From: Isochrysis galbana
Taxonomy: Eukaryota > Haptophyta > Isochrysidales > Isochrysidaceae
Length of the DNA: 64,000 bases
Direction of reading: 5' to 3'
NCBI GenBank assembly: GCA_018136815.1
Contig: CM030935.1
Span: 6,764,095-6,828,094 of the forward strand
Part shown: one piece after another, positions 19,340-31,181 of the stretch
How positions within the stretch are numbered: the first letter of the stretch is position 1
How the letters are laid out: every line of letters starts with the position of its first letter
Program-made: the position numbers and the translations under genes
Notes under the pieces: generated by a model
What the model saw: the letters and a program-made list of their open reading frames with translations, nothing else
Told to the model about the DNA's origin: nothing
The model's database searches: none

Positions 19340-19589
19340 GGCCCTATGGGCCTTCCCAATTCGTCACAGGCTTGCCAGGTGGAATGGAGGCGCTTGCGCC
19401 ACGTGCACCGAGCAACTTCCCCAGTGGCGCCAAAATTGCAGCCCAGTGGCGCCAGTGGAGAGGCTCGTGCACGCCCAGTGTCTCTAGGTGGGGACCCAGA
19501 CCCTGGTCTCTGGGATCGGGATACAGCACGGTGCATGGCACGTTCATGAAATGGAGCAGAATGGGTAGAGCGCTAATGCTAATGAGGCT

Positions 19590-19770
19590 AGAATAAAGAA
19601 GGTGTCACGGAACTAGGCCGAAGTGTCTGTGCTCAGGTGAATGGAGGGAGGGGCGTCTGTAGTGAAATGGTGTTTTATGTCCGCTTAGCGTTTTCGTACA
19701 TAACGTTAAAAAGAAAACAAGCACATATGGATGACAAAAAAATCACCTGGCCCTCTTTTGACGGAACGCG
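19590..19770 (+). repeat. Dispersed repeat: TAGGCCGAAGTGTC and TGACGGAACGCGACTT blocks
   Basis: The first block (about 19610-19705, TAGGCCGAAGTGTCTGTGCT to ACATAACGTTA) recurs at 57775-57862. The second block (AAAAGAAAACAAGCA to CCCTCTTTTGACGGAACGCG, 19710-19765) recurs at 59778-59826. They adjoin here but are separate at the other loci. Class unknown. Confidence 0.7.
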
Positions 19771-20154
19771 ACTTTGCCCATATTAAGGGCCACCCGGCTG
19801 CGGGCCGCCCCGCCGAGGCGGCGCGACCCTCGTCGGGATGGGAGGGGCCTCTGTCATAAGGCATGCCCAGTGGAGTGCAGGTCTCCCCTGCCTGATGTTG
19901 TCTCTCTGGGTTTTGCAGTCTGCTGCCTCCCATGGGGGGGGGCCAGCATGGCTGTTGTGTGTGGTATGGCCGAGGCCACGGGCCGTGTGTCGCGACCGGG
20001 GTCGCGCGCACCTGTTCGGCCTCCGAGGGCGGACGCGGCCGCTTTGCCAGCGACAGGTCCATGTGGGCAGGGGGGCCGCCATCGGCGGGGGGCCCGAAAG
20101 AGAGGGGAGTCGCGCCGGCGCGCTCCATCGCGACCAAGTATAAACTTAGTTGAT
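19766..20154 (-). mobile_element. Palindromic-terminus element, MERA-type copy
   Basis: The end AACTAAGTTTATACTTGGTC (minus strand, 20154-20133) is followed at once by GCG and the start codon at 20128 of a Pro/Gly-rich ORF beginning MERAGATPLSFG, which aligns with the ORFs at 51633 and 22329. The far end was not found. The ORF product has no recognised domain and may not be translated. Confidence 0.65.
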
Positions 20155-20255
20155 ATGGTGGCTAGGAAATGAGTGGACACGGGGTACTTCTACAAAAAAA
20201 CTCCTATAAATACTACTGGCCGGGATTGATCGCGGATTGGTTTGGTCTCTCTTCA

Positions 20256-20364
20256 TTTCTCTCTCTGTCTTGCGAGCCCCTCCCGCCTCCTCTCTCTCTC
20301 TACTCTCTCTCTCTCTCCTCTCTTCTCTCTTCTCTCCACTCTCTCTCTCTACTCTCTCTCTACT

Positions 20365-20414
<50 letters not shown>

Positions 20415-20589
20415 CTCTACACTCTCTCTACTCTCTCTCTCTCTATACTCTCTCTCTTCTCTTGTCTCTCTCTCTCCCTCCCTCCCTCTCTCTTTCTCCT
20501 TCTCCCCCCCCCCCCCCTCTCTCTCTCTCCTCCCTCCCCCCCCCCCTCTCTCCCTCCCTCCCTCCACCCCCTTCCCCCTTCTCCCCCCC
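20256..20589 (+). repeat. CT-rich microsatellite in the 5' flank of the MSS51-like gene
   Basis: (CT)n, (CTCTCTA)n, (CCCT)n and poly-C runs up to the ATG at 20590. The downstream coding frame stays open through this tract by chance, so the tract is not counted as coding. It is a probable pyrimidine-rich promoter or 5' UTR. Confidence 0.9.
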
Positions 20590-22130
20590 ATGGCACTCAT
20601 CGGTGGCGGCGTCCACGCGCTCCGCCTTTCCCCAGGCTCTCCCATACAGCTCGAGGCTTCTCTCTCTCTGAGGAATGTGGCGGTGGCCCTCAGGCAGAGG
20701 GCGGCCACGGAAGAGGCAGGGGGCCTTAGGCATAATGGAGGCAGAGTAGAGACAGAGTGCCGTGCGGGCATGCTCAAGCTGCTCGTACGGCGCTCTGGCA
20801 CTCGCGATTGGCGGTTTGTCCTTGCTGTCTCCTCTCAGGCGGCGCTCCAGCTTCATCTCGAGAAAGGTGATGAGATTCTAGTACAAGGGGAGGGAGAGCT
20901 CGACGCGCTGGCGCAGCGAGTTGAGGTGCGGGATCACTGGGCGCGTCTGAGGACCGACCTTGACCGATGGGTCAGCCTGTGTGCCGCACGGAGGGCCGAG
21001 GCGGAGAGGAGGAGTGGAGAGGGATGGGAGGCGCAGGCGCTCTCGCAGGGGCTGCCGATTGATGCCGACGCGTTCGAGCTGTACAAGCGGTGCCGACGGG
21101 TGATTGGCAAGTACGGCCTAGCGCAGGGCGTGCCGCTCGCGCTGGACGCGACCGTCGCCCCGATGGTGCGGAGCAGGGCGGCCGGTGGCCGCGGCGAGTA
21201 CCGCGCGTGGGAGGACGTGCCCGGCCTGCCGGCAAAGCTGGGGCTGCGTGCTGTGGCGAGCGACGCGCTCTCGTTCCCGCTAACAGCCGCGCTGTGCATC
21301 TCGGCAGCAGGTGCGCACTCGACTGCTTCGCGCCCACAGACGCGCTGGTTTGCTCACAATGCCTGCATCGGTACACGTCGCGCAGGAGTCGAGCCCGACG
21401 CGGAGGGCGAGTTGCTGCTTGCGGTGTTGGGACCCGAGATGCAGTCCGAGATGGCGGGCCGGCGCAAGTGGATCGCTACACTCGGCGCACTGCCGCCGAT
21501 CGTCCGGCGCCTCCGCCTGCTGTTTGTGGGGCCGGGCGTGCCCGACAGCCTCGACGGCACGTCGGAGGTGTGGCCGCTCGAGGAGGAGGGCAGCGTGGAG
21601 CCGCGCGGCGCCAAGGCAGCACGGCACACAGCATCTGGCACCGGCGTCGTCGAGATTGCGTTTGTAAAGGGGTCCTACGTGAGGGCGGCGAGGCGCGCGC
21701 CGATTTCGTGGCGCACCAGACCAGCGATGGCTATCGCGTTCCATCCCGGGCTTGCCGAGCACGCGACTGACTGGGAGGCGTCCCTCCGCGCGCTCGGCAA
21801 GTTGGGTGTGCCAGTGGCGCTCTCGGCATATCACCCTCCAGGTAGCACCGCGCGGCGTAGTGCGCGCGGCGACCTAGTCGGGTGGCGCGGTGGTGAGTTA
21901 CCCGGGAGTCTGGTGGCCAAACACACAATTCTCACCCCTCCCGACCCCATGCGTCATGCCCTTCAGAGGCCGAGCTGGACGCGCGCTGCCTCCGGCTGAC
22001 TCTCGCACCATACCGCCCACGCGTGTTGCCGGCCAAGGAGAACCCCTTCGCCAGCCTTTTACCGCACCTCGATGAGCTCTTCCCAGGGCGCACGTACTCG
22101 GCGAACGCCTTTATCACGCTGGCAGTCTGA
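20590..22130 (+). CDS. MSS51-C-terminal-domain-like protein, two exons
   Basis: Model: 20590-21841 and 21967-22130 (471 residues). The intron (125 nt) is CCAG|GTAGCA to CCCTTCAG and restores frame (phase 1). An alternative donor GTGAGT at 21893 creates an in-frame stop and was discarded. The C-terminal half has RRLRLLFVGPGVPDSL, RPAMAIAFHPGLAEHATDW, LGKLGVPVALSAYH and, after the splice, NPFASLLPHLDELFPGRTYS then ANAF. This is the pattern of the C-terminal domain of MSS51/MYND-type proteins, a Rossmann-like methyltransferase-derived fold of unclear activity. No MYND zinc finger is visible. The start at the first ATG after the CT tract is a choice. The function is unknown. Confidence 0.7.
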
Positions 22131-22304
22131 AGTTTGAGAGCGGCCGCTCCAGCATCGTACAGGCAGGGCTCGGGGGGGGGGGGGGGGGGTGCGGCGCGTT
22201 TGCTATTGCGCGTTGGCTTGTGGCCGCTATTACATAGGCGGTAGTTTATTTTTGTGGGGTTGGAAGGGACTATTTATACTAGTATTTATGCAACCGCTAC
22301 TGCT
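22131..22304 (+). other. Short intergenic tract with an 18-G run
   Basis: A run of G at about 22171-22188 and AT-richer sequence before the element that starts at 22305. Nothing else seen. Confidence 0.4.
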
Positions 22305-22955
22305 CAACTAACTTTAAAGTTGGTTGCCATGGAGCGCGCCGCCGCTCCCCACCTCTCCTCGGCCCCCCCCGCCGAGGGCGCCCCCCCAATACCCATGGAG
22401 CTGTCGCAGGCGAAGCGGCCGGGCGGCCGCGTCCTCCCGCAAAGGCCGAGCAGGTGAGCGCGACCCCAGTCGCGCCGCACAGCCCGTGGCCCCGGCCACA
22501 CCAGGCACAGCAGCCATGCTGGCCCACCTCATGGTGGGTCACAGGCTGTCGAAAGCAGTAGAGCAGCACCAGATCAAAAGCGCCATTGCCCTCCACAAGC
22601 ATGCGCCTTATGGCAGAAGCCTCTCCCACCCTGGAGACGGCCGCGCTGCCCCGGCAGCGCGGAAAGAGGCGGGAGGAAATCCTCGCTCCTGCTGGTGATA
22701 TTCTGCCCCTCCGATGTACCGCCTTTTTTTCTCAACCCAATATCCCCCATCTCTATTAGAGCGACAAGCTGGGCAACGCAGGCAGCATCAGGCGAGCCTG
22801 TGGGGAGCGAGGGATGGATCAGCAGGGTCGTGTGCTCTTGGTCAGCCATCAGGCATGCCAGGAGGGTGTGTGGTTCCTCCCCCACTGCAGGGGGGGAACG
22901 GAGAGGGGAGGGGCTCGTGCCCCCCCATGGGCAAACTAAGTATAAACTTAGTTGG
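22305..22955 (+). mobile_element. Palindromic-terminus element, complete copy
   Basis: About 651 bp. The left end is CAACTAACTTTAAAGTTGG followed by TTG. The right end, inverted, is CCAACTAAGTTTATACTTAG followed by TTTGC. The ends are inverted repeats of each other and each is itself a near palindrome. The ORF MERAAAPHLSSAPPAEGAPP starts at 22329, a few bases inside the left end. The right part (22800-22955) is shared with 34080-34224 and with 16256-16340. No clear target duplication. Confidence 0.75.
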
Positions 22956-23057
22956 CCGGTCGTGGTGTAGCCACTATTGCATGGGCAACCACACAATGTG
23001 AAGCCACCTCAGTATAGGTATGACGCCACTCTTGCCCTATGCTTTGGAGAGGACGAG

Positions 23058-26000
23058 CTACAAATCGCCAATATCACCGAACAGGTCATCCTCCTGCCCA
23101 TCCTCCTCCGGATCGCCGGCGCCGTTTGGAAACACGGCGTTAGGAACAACGTCGAGCGCCTTCATTTCGGTCCTCTGAAGTCTGCCCTCAGTCGGGGCGC
23201 CAACCCCTTCTTCAGCATCAAGGGCGGTGGCGGCTCCGTCATACAAAGCTTTGTTGGCACCATACTGCGCCTCTTTGCTAGGCGCATCGTCCGCGTGAAA
23301 GTCGCCGGCGACTAGCGAAATTGTCGATGCAGCACTCCGGGCGAAGAGCGCCCGCCGCGCGTTGACGGTGCGGTTGACCACAAGCAGCCACTGCGCAAAA
23401 TTCCACGGCACTGATGGTAGTTTGGATTTGGCTGCCAACGTGAGCGCAGTCACAGCAAGTGGCACGCTGGCCTTGTTCAGCACCGAGAGGAGAATACGGC
23501 AAACTTCGGCATCTACTGGCTCTAGTGCTCCTGCTACTGCTGGTCGAAGTAGCAATGAAGAGGCCTTGGCCGCCCTTGCAACGCCATCAGCGCCTGACCG
23601 CATCTGTGGTAGCGCCTCGGGTGGAGGGGGCTTTGGCCGCTTCGATGACGGCTCGCCAAGCTGCTCCCCACTGCGCTTGCGCCCCGTGGCACCCTTGGCC
23701 GCTGGTTTGTCGCGGGGCAAATGTCTGGTCGTTGCATCCGGTTCAGCGCCTGGCGTCCGAGCTGAATTCGCGCTGAACTCTGCGACGCGCGCCCTAACCG
23801 CGGCGGCGGCAACAACGCCGATGCCAATGATGCCGCTCTTAATAGCCCGCCTCGACTCAAGGTGTCCTCGCGTGATAGAGGTCGAGCGTTGCTTTTGCTC
23901 TAGATACCTAGCGCGTTCTTCCTTCAAGCGTGCGGCCATTGGTTCATGCTTGGCATCTCCCAAGGCCTGAAGCAAAGTAGTGCCAGGAGGGCGTGGGTCA
24001 TGTCGGGTGGGGCAAATGCTGCAACGTGTGCTCACCTACGCCTTACATGCGGCAGCACGGCTTCATTGAGCAATTGGGCCAGAGACGCGGAGCTTCCACA
24101 ATCCACGCGGCGCGCACCTCAACCAATAAAGAGAAGACATGGTCTTGGAAGATGAACTGATTTCGGGCCAGTCCGGCGGTTGCGGATTTAGGCATCCGTG
24201 ACCACGCACCCGTCACAATCACGTTGTACAACATGACCGTGCGTTTGGCACTTTGTTCCTTGCATCCCGCTAGTATCTCGGCCGTCAGACGCAACGCCAA
24301 GCCATCACCCGTCATCCACGTGCGCGTTGAGTTCAACAATGGCGCGGCAGCGGGCCTGCGTCCGTCGCTGACGGCTGATGAGTCCGCTCGACGTGACGAT
24401 CCTGCCGCCACTTCGGATCCTCCTGCCAGCGATGGACGCAGCTCGTATGCTGCATGCGCGGTGCACACCCAGAGGACTGGCTCGACCCTGCCTCGCTCGC
24501 CCGTCTGAGAAAAGTCGGCGCTCCACGCACGCAGCGGGCCCGCCCAAAGCCATGGCGACGAGGCACCTCGAGCGTACGCAATGAGGCGACCCCGTACGTA
24601 CACTTCGTCGTTGGCCGCAGGTGCCTCTTTGCCAAGCTCGGTTTTCTTGGCCCGGATGCCCTTTGGCATCGCCCGCAACACCGACCTGGGTTTGGCGCGA
24701 CGCGATAGCAATTCAAAGGTACTCAGACGAAGAGAAGGGTAGACTTTTCTTTTCGATACGAAAGGAGACTCCAACAGCGGAGGGGAGAAGAGTTGCAGCA
24801 TCGTCTGAACCTTCTCCTCCGAGATGGGGGTGTCTTGAGAAAAGCCGGGCATTTGGAAGAGGGGGGTATATGCCTCGTCAGGGTCACGGAGCCGGTAGAA
24901 GCATCCACCGTCGGTGCGGACCCAAAGTGCCGCGGGCCTGACGGAGTAGTCGAGCGAGCCGCATATGATGGCTCCAGTCAGGACTGGCAGGGATGGCAGC
25001 GCCTCAGCTTCTACGGAACTAGGGGTTGGCGAGCGTACGTCGCCAAGTAGTAGTATTCGAGGTTGGTCGGGCTGGCCAAGACTATCCAGCACAGAGAGAA
25101 GCGAAGGAGCTAAAGGATACTGTGCGGAGTCATACCTGTTAGGAAAACAAGGGGGGTTAGGGGATGAGTACACGCCGCCTTGTGCGAATTCAGGCCACGG
25201 GCAACTTTGGGGCAAGTAGGGCTAGCGACAGCCAACCCTCGACCATAGACCTGTTGACAACTATCGCTCACAGTCAAAGTGAGTCCTGGAATGGCAAAGG
25301 ACGGGCCAACCAAAGGTGACGACCGTGTATTACGTACCGTGTGGCATGTGGTGTCGTCTGTACAGCGCCACCAGCTTGTCTAATCAAATTCAGCGAAGCT
25401 TCCAAGGTGTCCGAAGCCAAACCGGCCGCATACGACAGACCATCCGGCTGAGAGGTGGCTGTGGGCGCACTCGTGACTGCGGCAGGCGCGCTCGCGACTG
25501 CGGTGGGCACGGGTGTGCTCGCGACGGCGGCGGGCGCGGACGCGAGCGCGCCCGCGGTGGAAGGGTATTCAGCGTGCGGATCGAAGGTTGGCACGAGGAC
25601 TGCCCTGAATCGATGCAAGTCCCTACATGGTAAACCATCTGATCCGCCTTCAGGATGGGCGTCAATTGCGTAGGAGGCGGATACCAGCGCCTCAGGTACG
25701 GGGCGTCCCCGTGTCCCTGGCGGGCTCCACCAGCTCTCAATACGCAAGTGGGGCTTGACGAGCTCGTACCACACGTCATCGGACGTTCCGGCTGAGCTGC
25801 TCCCAGCCGTACGGACCCATACTTTTGCTGAGCGCGCTGTGGCGGGAACGGGCGCAGTCCCAGAAACCATACCGGCATACACGACACGGTATTCGACGAC
25901 GGGCGCCGACTTGACCCACAGCCAGCCAGGTGTACTCTCGGCACCGGCAGTGCTGTTAGCCGAGTCGACGGCTAGAGCCGAGGCGGCAGCCTCGCTCGTT

Positions 26001-29000
26001 ACCGGATGCGTAGGGATAGGCATCGCCTGCCCGACTAAGCGCAGTGCGACGTCGGGTGCGTCCTGGCCTTGAGCGCCGCCACACATCACGTGACCAGTGT
26101 CGTGTGGAGTCGCCTTCCCGTCGCCGAAAGAGCCGGGCGCGAGCTCTCGAAACATGTCGATGGCGCATCCGTGCGCGTCCACGACCAGAAAAGAAGTCAG
26201 CCGGAGCGTGCGCGTCGCCTGTAAGGGTGCGGGGGTGCTTGTTGAGGCTCGCCATCCGATGGCACCTGCTTTAGGAGGCGAGCTCGTGACAGACCAGTCG
26301 TAGCATGAGGCGATCGGCGATGCGAAAAGGTAGGCGTCGGAGAGTGCGTGCATGAGTGAGCCACCAGGCACGCCCCATAAGCGGCGATAAAAATTAGCCG
26401 GACTAAAGGGGGGGGAACGGCGCACAAGATACCACGCGAGCCGTGTGCGTAGCCAAATGGAGTGCAGCCGGCCGCTGCCATGGTGGTGTAATGCCCAACC
26501 GACCACCGGGCCGGTGCGGATGCGCAGCCACGACGTTTCGCGCGCCTTGGCCCGCTCCGGAACAACAAGTCCCTCTAGATGGAGCACGCAGCAATCGGGC
26601 GGCTCCTCGACCTGGGTGAGCACCCGCTCAGCAGCCCGTATTGACGCAGGAGCCTGTAAGGTCAGCGGCGTGCCGATGCAACCCATCGACACCGAGTCGT
26701 TGACACCAAGAGCTTCGACCGCCCTCGCCGCCATCAGCTGCTCTTGCGTCAGAGCTTCTTGCCTCACTCCTGATATGAGCGCAGGGTGGTGAGCCGCGCC
26801 GCCCGGGTGTGGCTGTTGCGCCACGCCTATTGCCGTGCCGTTTGGCGCGGTGCCAATCCAGTAGTTGCCCCCCGCCTTCACATCAGATGATGAGGGCGGC
26901 GGCGCGCACGTCCAAGCCTCGACTCTAGCCTCGAGCCCCTTGCGTTGCAATTTATCAGCCGGTGGACGCGCCTCGTCCGTACGACCCAAATCGGGTTTGT
27001 GGGCGTCTTCCTCGTCGCTGGAGTCTGGTGACGGTGGCCGCGGCCATCGCCAGTCCTCGCCCTCCTTGGTTATGGAGATGGGGCCGTCGGGGTAGTGGTG
27101 CTTCCACTGGGTCACCTGCGGCGGGCAATGGCTGTCATCAAAGGCCAGAAAGAGCGGCAGCGACAGCTAAAAGCATGAGCTGGCCGCTGTGGCGGGTGCT
27201 GACGCCGTACAAGTGTCTCCGCCCGCGGTCCGTTGAACGTCCATCCCCTCACCCCTCTTCCTCCGGTTCAAGGTACGCTCTCCACATAGCGGCCCCAGGG
27301 ACAACTTTCCCTTCGAATTGAAATGTCAGCCTAACGGCGGGCGGCTCATGGTAGACTGCGATGGGACCACAAGGCAGGCGTGTTGGAAGACTCGCGGCTC
27401 ACCATGACATGGAAGCGCCCGTCCTTGTGCACCTTGGACACAGTGCAAGCCGCCCAGACAATCTTTCTCTTGCCGCGTTCCTCCCACTCGACAGCCGTCT
27501 GCAGCGCATCCCCAACAGCCGGACGCCGAGCGCCGTCGTTGTGCGAAGTTTCTGAGGTCTGCTTGCGCGGCGCTACGGCGGCCTGGAACTCGAGAGCCTC
27601 GATTTGCTTGCGGCTCGGCTTGGGCACGCGGCGAACCGGCAGCATCCCGGCCCCCCACGCCGAATGCTCTGGCGCCCTGGCGCCCATGGCCGGAGAGCTA
27701 CTCAAGGGAAGGGGAGGTGCCAACCGCGCTCCAGCAGGGAAGCCAGGGGAAACGCACAGCGCGTCGGAAGGGAGAAAGCCCGCTGGCGCATCGGACGGCG
27801 CGGGCACTGGCGAGTCTAGCAGTCCCAGATGAGCAAGGTCAAGCTGTGAGGAAAGGCCAGTCCGGGCGCTGAGCGCAGCGAAGGGCGCGGCCGACTGCAT
27901 GGGCGCCGGCGGGGGCATGAGGCCTGGATCGACGAGGCCAAGAGGTAAGGGGGGGGCGAGCTGGGCATGGGGCACAGTGGACACCATGGAGCCGGTCTGC
28001 GCGCATGATGGATATCCGGCGACGGTCCTGTTGGTGCACGCGTAGTGTGGATAACACGAGGGTGGCAGCAGAATTCGCCTAGCAGAAGGGCCCGCTGCGC
28101 TAGGTCCGAAGCCCGTTGTTGCGATTCCGTCGTTCTTTCCGTCGATGTGGGGAATGGACGTCTCTTTGGCATGCGAGTTTTCGGGCACGTTGAATGGCCA
28201 GGAGTGCACAAAGCTCTTGTTCTGCACGTAAGAGAGGGTCGCCGGAATACCGTTCGCGCTGCCGGCAGGCTGCGGTGCGGCCATGAACGTTGCAGACCCA
28301 CTAGCTCTGTGGTAGAGCGCAGCTGGTAGCAGAGCAGCATGCTCAACGCTGGGGCCGGCCTGAATGGCAGTGGAAGCCAGGTGGAAGAAGTTAGCACGTA
28401 AGGCGGACATGGAAGCGTTAGGTCCGGCCCCAATGTATGATGGCGCTGCTGCATCTAGGGCTTGTGGCTGATGCTGTGAGGCTACAGACAGCGGCTGGTT
28501 GAAGGTGGCTCCAGGCAACGGCTGGTAAAACTTGGCCACTGGAGGCGGCAGGTAGGAATAAGTGGTGGGGAGCGGCTGGAAAGAGGGGCCCGGTATGGCC
28601 ACCTGGCTGAACTTCAGTGCACTATTGATGGCACCCTGCGCGCGGCTGCATGCAGCCATGTCTGCAGGCGGCTGGCCGCTGGCACTCGCGGCGGAGAAGC
28701 CCATTCTAACCCACGGAGCCCACGTCGGTGAGGTGCTGCACGAGGGGGGGCTGGTTGGAGGCGACGGCACCGACTGAGTGGCACCGCAGCTGGCAGCAGG
28801 GTCTTGCCCGTACGATGCGGCAGGTGGGGCCATGTGCGACGTGGTGGGCGCCGCTGCCCCAGTCGCTTCCTCCATCGCGCGCAACGTTGGTGCGGAATCT
28901 GAAGAGTTCTGGCATTCTGTGTGCGCCGACGCTTCCTCACCACATGTCGCTACCGAAGTCGAGCCGCCCGGCGCGCTGCCGCCCTCCGCGTCCAACCCAC

Positions 29001-29874
29001 CGCTTGCCTCGCCTTCGGTAGCGGCGCTCTCCCTGCTGTCGTCGCTGCCACCGCCTTGGGTCTCGCCCTTGCTCATGCGCTCCTGGGGCTTCTCGCATGT
29101 GTTCCTGCGCGGAGTACAAATGTGCGCAGTAGCGCCGCTTCAAGCATGCTCGTCGCGAACACACGCGGGACGCGCGCACCCACGCGATACGCGCAGGAGC
29201 CGGGTCACCTGTCTGTCGGTGACATCCAGCAGAACCATCGTTGCGGAAGGTTTTCTGGCCGATAACGGTCCTCATATGGCAGACGGCGCCACTTGTCGCA
29301 CCTGCCGTCGTCCAGGGGCCAAGGTTGAGATTTGCGGACAGCCACTGCAGGCGCACTTGATGGGTTGCGTTCAAGCGTGGATGGTGTGGGCGCACTTGTC
29401 GCACTCCGCCCAATGACAGAGATCGACCTCGCTCCCCGTGTCGCTTTCCTCGCCACCATGCTCATCAGAGCTGTCTCCTCTGTCCTCGACACCCGCCCCA
29501 TGCGCCCGCTCGTCAGTAGAGCGTCCAGCCGGCGCCTGAGCACCTTCTCTAGCCGGCGCATGGCCACCCTCGCCTGCTGCCGCCGCCTGTGCCGGCGCCC
29601 AGCCCTCCTCAACGTGCTCTGTTGGCGGCAGTGTGGGCAGCCCGCCTTCGGTTGGCGGAGCGGTCGCCTCGCTCACGCTCGCCGGAGGAGTAGGCCGAGG
29701 CGAGGCGTCAAAGAGCGGCACGCTCCTTTCCATGATCAGCACGCCCGGTATTCCACCGCCAAGAGCCGGCTCAGGTGGCGGCGGCGAGACCTCCAAAGCC
29801 TTGCAGGCAGCCGTATACGCTGCGGGCGGCTCGCGTGCGCCTGGGGGGCCAAGCAGGGTCGCGAGCTTGCTCAT
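23058..29874 (-). CDS. Large nuclear protein: CW-type zinc finger, Tudor/agenet-like segment, RFD-like repeats
   Basis: Multi-exon model on the minus strand. Exons: 29874-29396, 29301-29209, 29104-27403, 27115-25338, 25135 to about 24040, 23966-23058. The junction near 24040-24130 is unresolved. The first two introns (94 and 104 nt, GT-AG) rebuild a full CW zinc finger across three exons: WAECDKCDKWRRLP, then LPQRWFCWMSPTDR, then NTCEKPQERM. CW fingers read methylation of histone H3 Lys4. Next come a Pro/Ser-rich linker, a segment ending IVWAACTVSKVHKDGRFHVM joined to VTQWKHHYPDGP and EGEDWRWP (Tudor/agenet-like), and repeated units such as SIWLRTRLAWYLVR, KVWVRTAGSSSAG and ALWVRTDGGCFYRLRDPDEA then YTPLF, which resemble the replication-foci domain (RFD) of DNMT1. 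No methyltransferase domain is present. The C terminus has an RKRSGEQLGEPSSKRPKP nuclear-localisation-like stretch and an acidic tail. Confidence 0.75.
29209..29396 (-). other. Phase-2 splice junction through the CW zinc finger
   Basis: The exon ending GAC AA at 29396 (donor GTGCGCC) joined to the exon starting at 29301 (after GGCAG) gives the canonical W-x2-C-x2-C-x-KWRRLP. The next junction (29209 to 29104) supplies the fourth cysteine in NTC. The fit of the CW consensus across both joins is strong evidence for these introns. Confidence 0.85.
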
Positions 29875-29924
29875 CGGCACGAGTCGGCCCTGCGCCAGAA
29901 TGGGGTGGGCGGCGGGTAGTCTGA

Positions 29925-30400
29925 GTGGGCAGAGTGGTGAGCGCGTCGCGTGAGGTTACGACTGTGCGGTGCGGTCACACTCAGAGCCTCGCCTTGCTCG
30001 AAGCCAACCTGCCTCGCCCGCCACGTGCTGTAGAGGGGTGGCTCACGGCCTCACACCCGCCGGCGTGCGCATGCGCCCTCTCGTTCAAAGGGCCGAATGT
30101 GCAGCGTGGAGCGTAGGAGGGCCAGGTAAGCCGAGGCGTCCCGGAGCGGTCCGAAAATGGATGCACGTGTGTCTGGCCTCCCACCCGCGTGCTCTACCTC
30201 TTACCTCTTGGTCCGTGAGAGCAAATTGGTGGAGCTGAAGGCGAGGGAGCTCCTGGTGGGTGTGGAGCGGTGGTCGGAGAGAGAGACTAAAGGCGTCCTC
30301 CACGCTCGCTGCGCGTCCAGTGGGGGCGTGAGGCGGTGCTCCCGCTCGCCCGCCGGTCTTGTGCCCGACCTCTGTCCCCTTCCTGTGCTGCTGCGTCGAT
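29925..30400 (-). other. 5' flank of the CW gene, no gene recognised
   Basis: The sequence upstream of the Met at 29874 stays open for about 60 nt (LPAAHPILAQGRLVP) and then meets a stop, so an upstream exon is possible. No other coding signal seen. Confidence 0.4.
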
Positions 30401-30760
30401 CGAGAGAGGGAGGGAGAGAGAGAGAGAGAGAAGAGGTCTCTCTCTCTCATCGGAGAGAGGGAAGTGAAGAGGATCTCTGTGGAGCAGAGAGGGCAGAGCG
30501 AGAGGGAGAGGGCGCCATCGAAGGGGGGAGAGGGAAGAAGCAGCGGCGTGCGACAGGAGGGGCAGATGCAGTGAGAGGGAAGGGAGGGGAGGGGAGAGGA
30601 CGGCATGGAGAGAGGGGGAGGGACGGGGGGGAGAGAGAGAGAAGTGGAGAGCGAGAGAGAGAGGCAGGGAGAAGGAGGAGGGAGAGATGAAGAAACTCAC
30701 GGGAGAGAGAGATGAGAGAGAGGGGAGAGGGAGGGAGGGCGAGTAAGAGAGGGAAGTGGA
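30400..30760 (+). repeat. GA-rich microsatellite tract
   Basis: (GA)n, (GAGAG)n and GGGAGAGG runs. Open frames on both strands are compositional. Followed at 30855-30900 by (CT)n. Confidence 0.85.
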
Positions 30761-31181
30761 GAGCGAGAGAAAGGCAGCTGCAGCATGGACGGAGAGAGAT
30801 ACGTAAAGGCGAGAAGATCTTCTCTTTTTCCTTGTCCGCCCGCGGCCCCTCTACCTCTCTCTCTCTCTCTCTCCTACTCTCTCTCTCTCTTTCTCTTAGA
30901 AATATCTATTTTGCTCTCGCGGCTTCTTCTTCTCCACTTGTTTGAAATAAACGATGATAGATACAAGTCCGTCCGTGACAAACAATGCAGATATTTTTAT
31001 CGATAGCGGACGGACGCGATCCTCAGGTTTCCTCCACTGCTTACTCTTATTAAGGTGGCAGTCGCACGAATGGGGGGGGGGGGCGGGCGCGCGCGGCCGT
31101 GCTGGCTCCTCCTGCTGCCATGGGGCCTGGCGGCTGTGCTGGGCGCTCGGATGCGCTGTGCGGCCGTTGGAGGGACCAGCC

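Noticed and set aside
20242-20589. N-terminal extension of the MSS51-like frame
   Set aside because: Only translates CT repeats and starts at TTG. The ATG at 20590 is a better start.
21893-21966. Donor GTGAGTTA at 21893 in the MSS51-like gene
   Set aside because: Although it looks strong, joining it to the acceptor makes a TAG codon. The donor at 21842 keeps frame.
27116-27402. An extra small exon (FQFEGKVVPGAAMWRAYLEP) in the CW gene
   Set aside because: Open and protein-like, but its phases do not agree with both neighbours using GT-AG sites. The direct join gives the better domain pattern. Left as intron with doubt.
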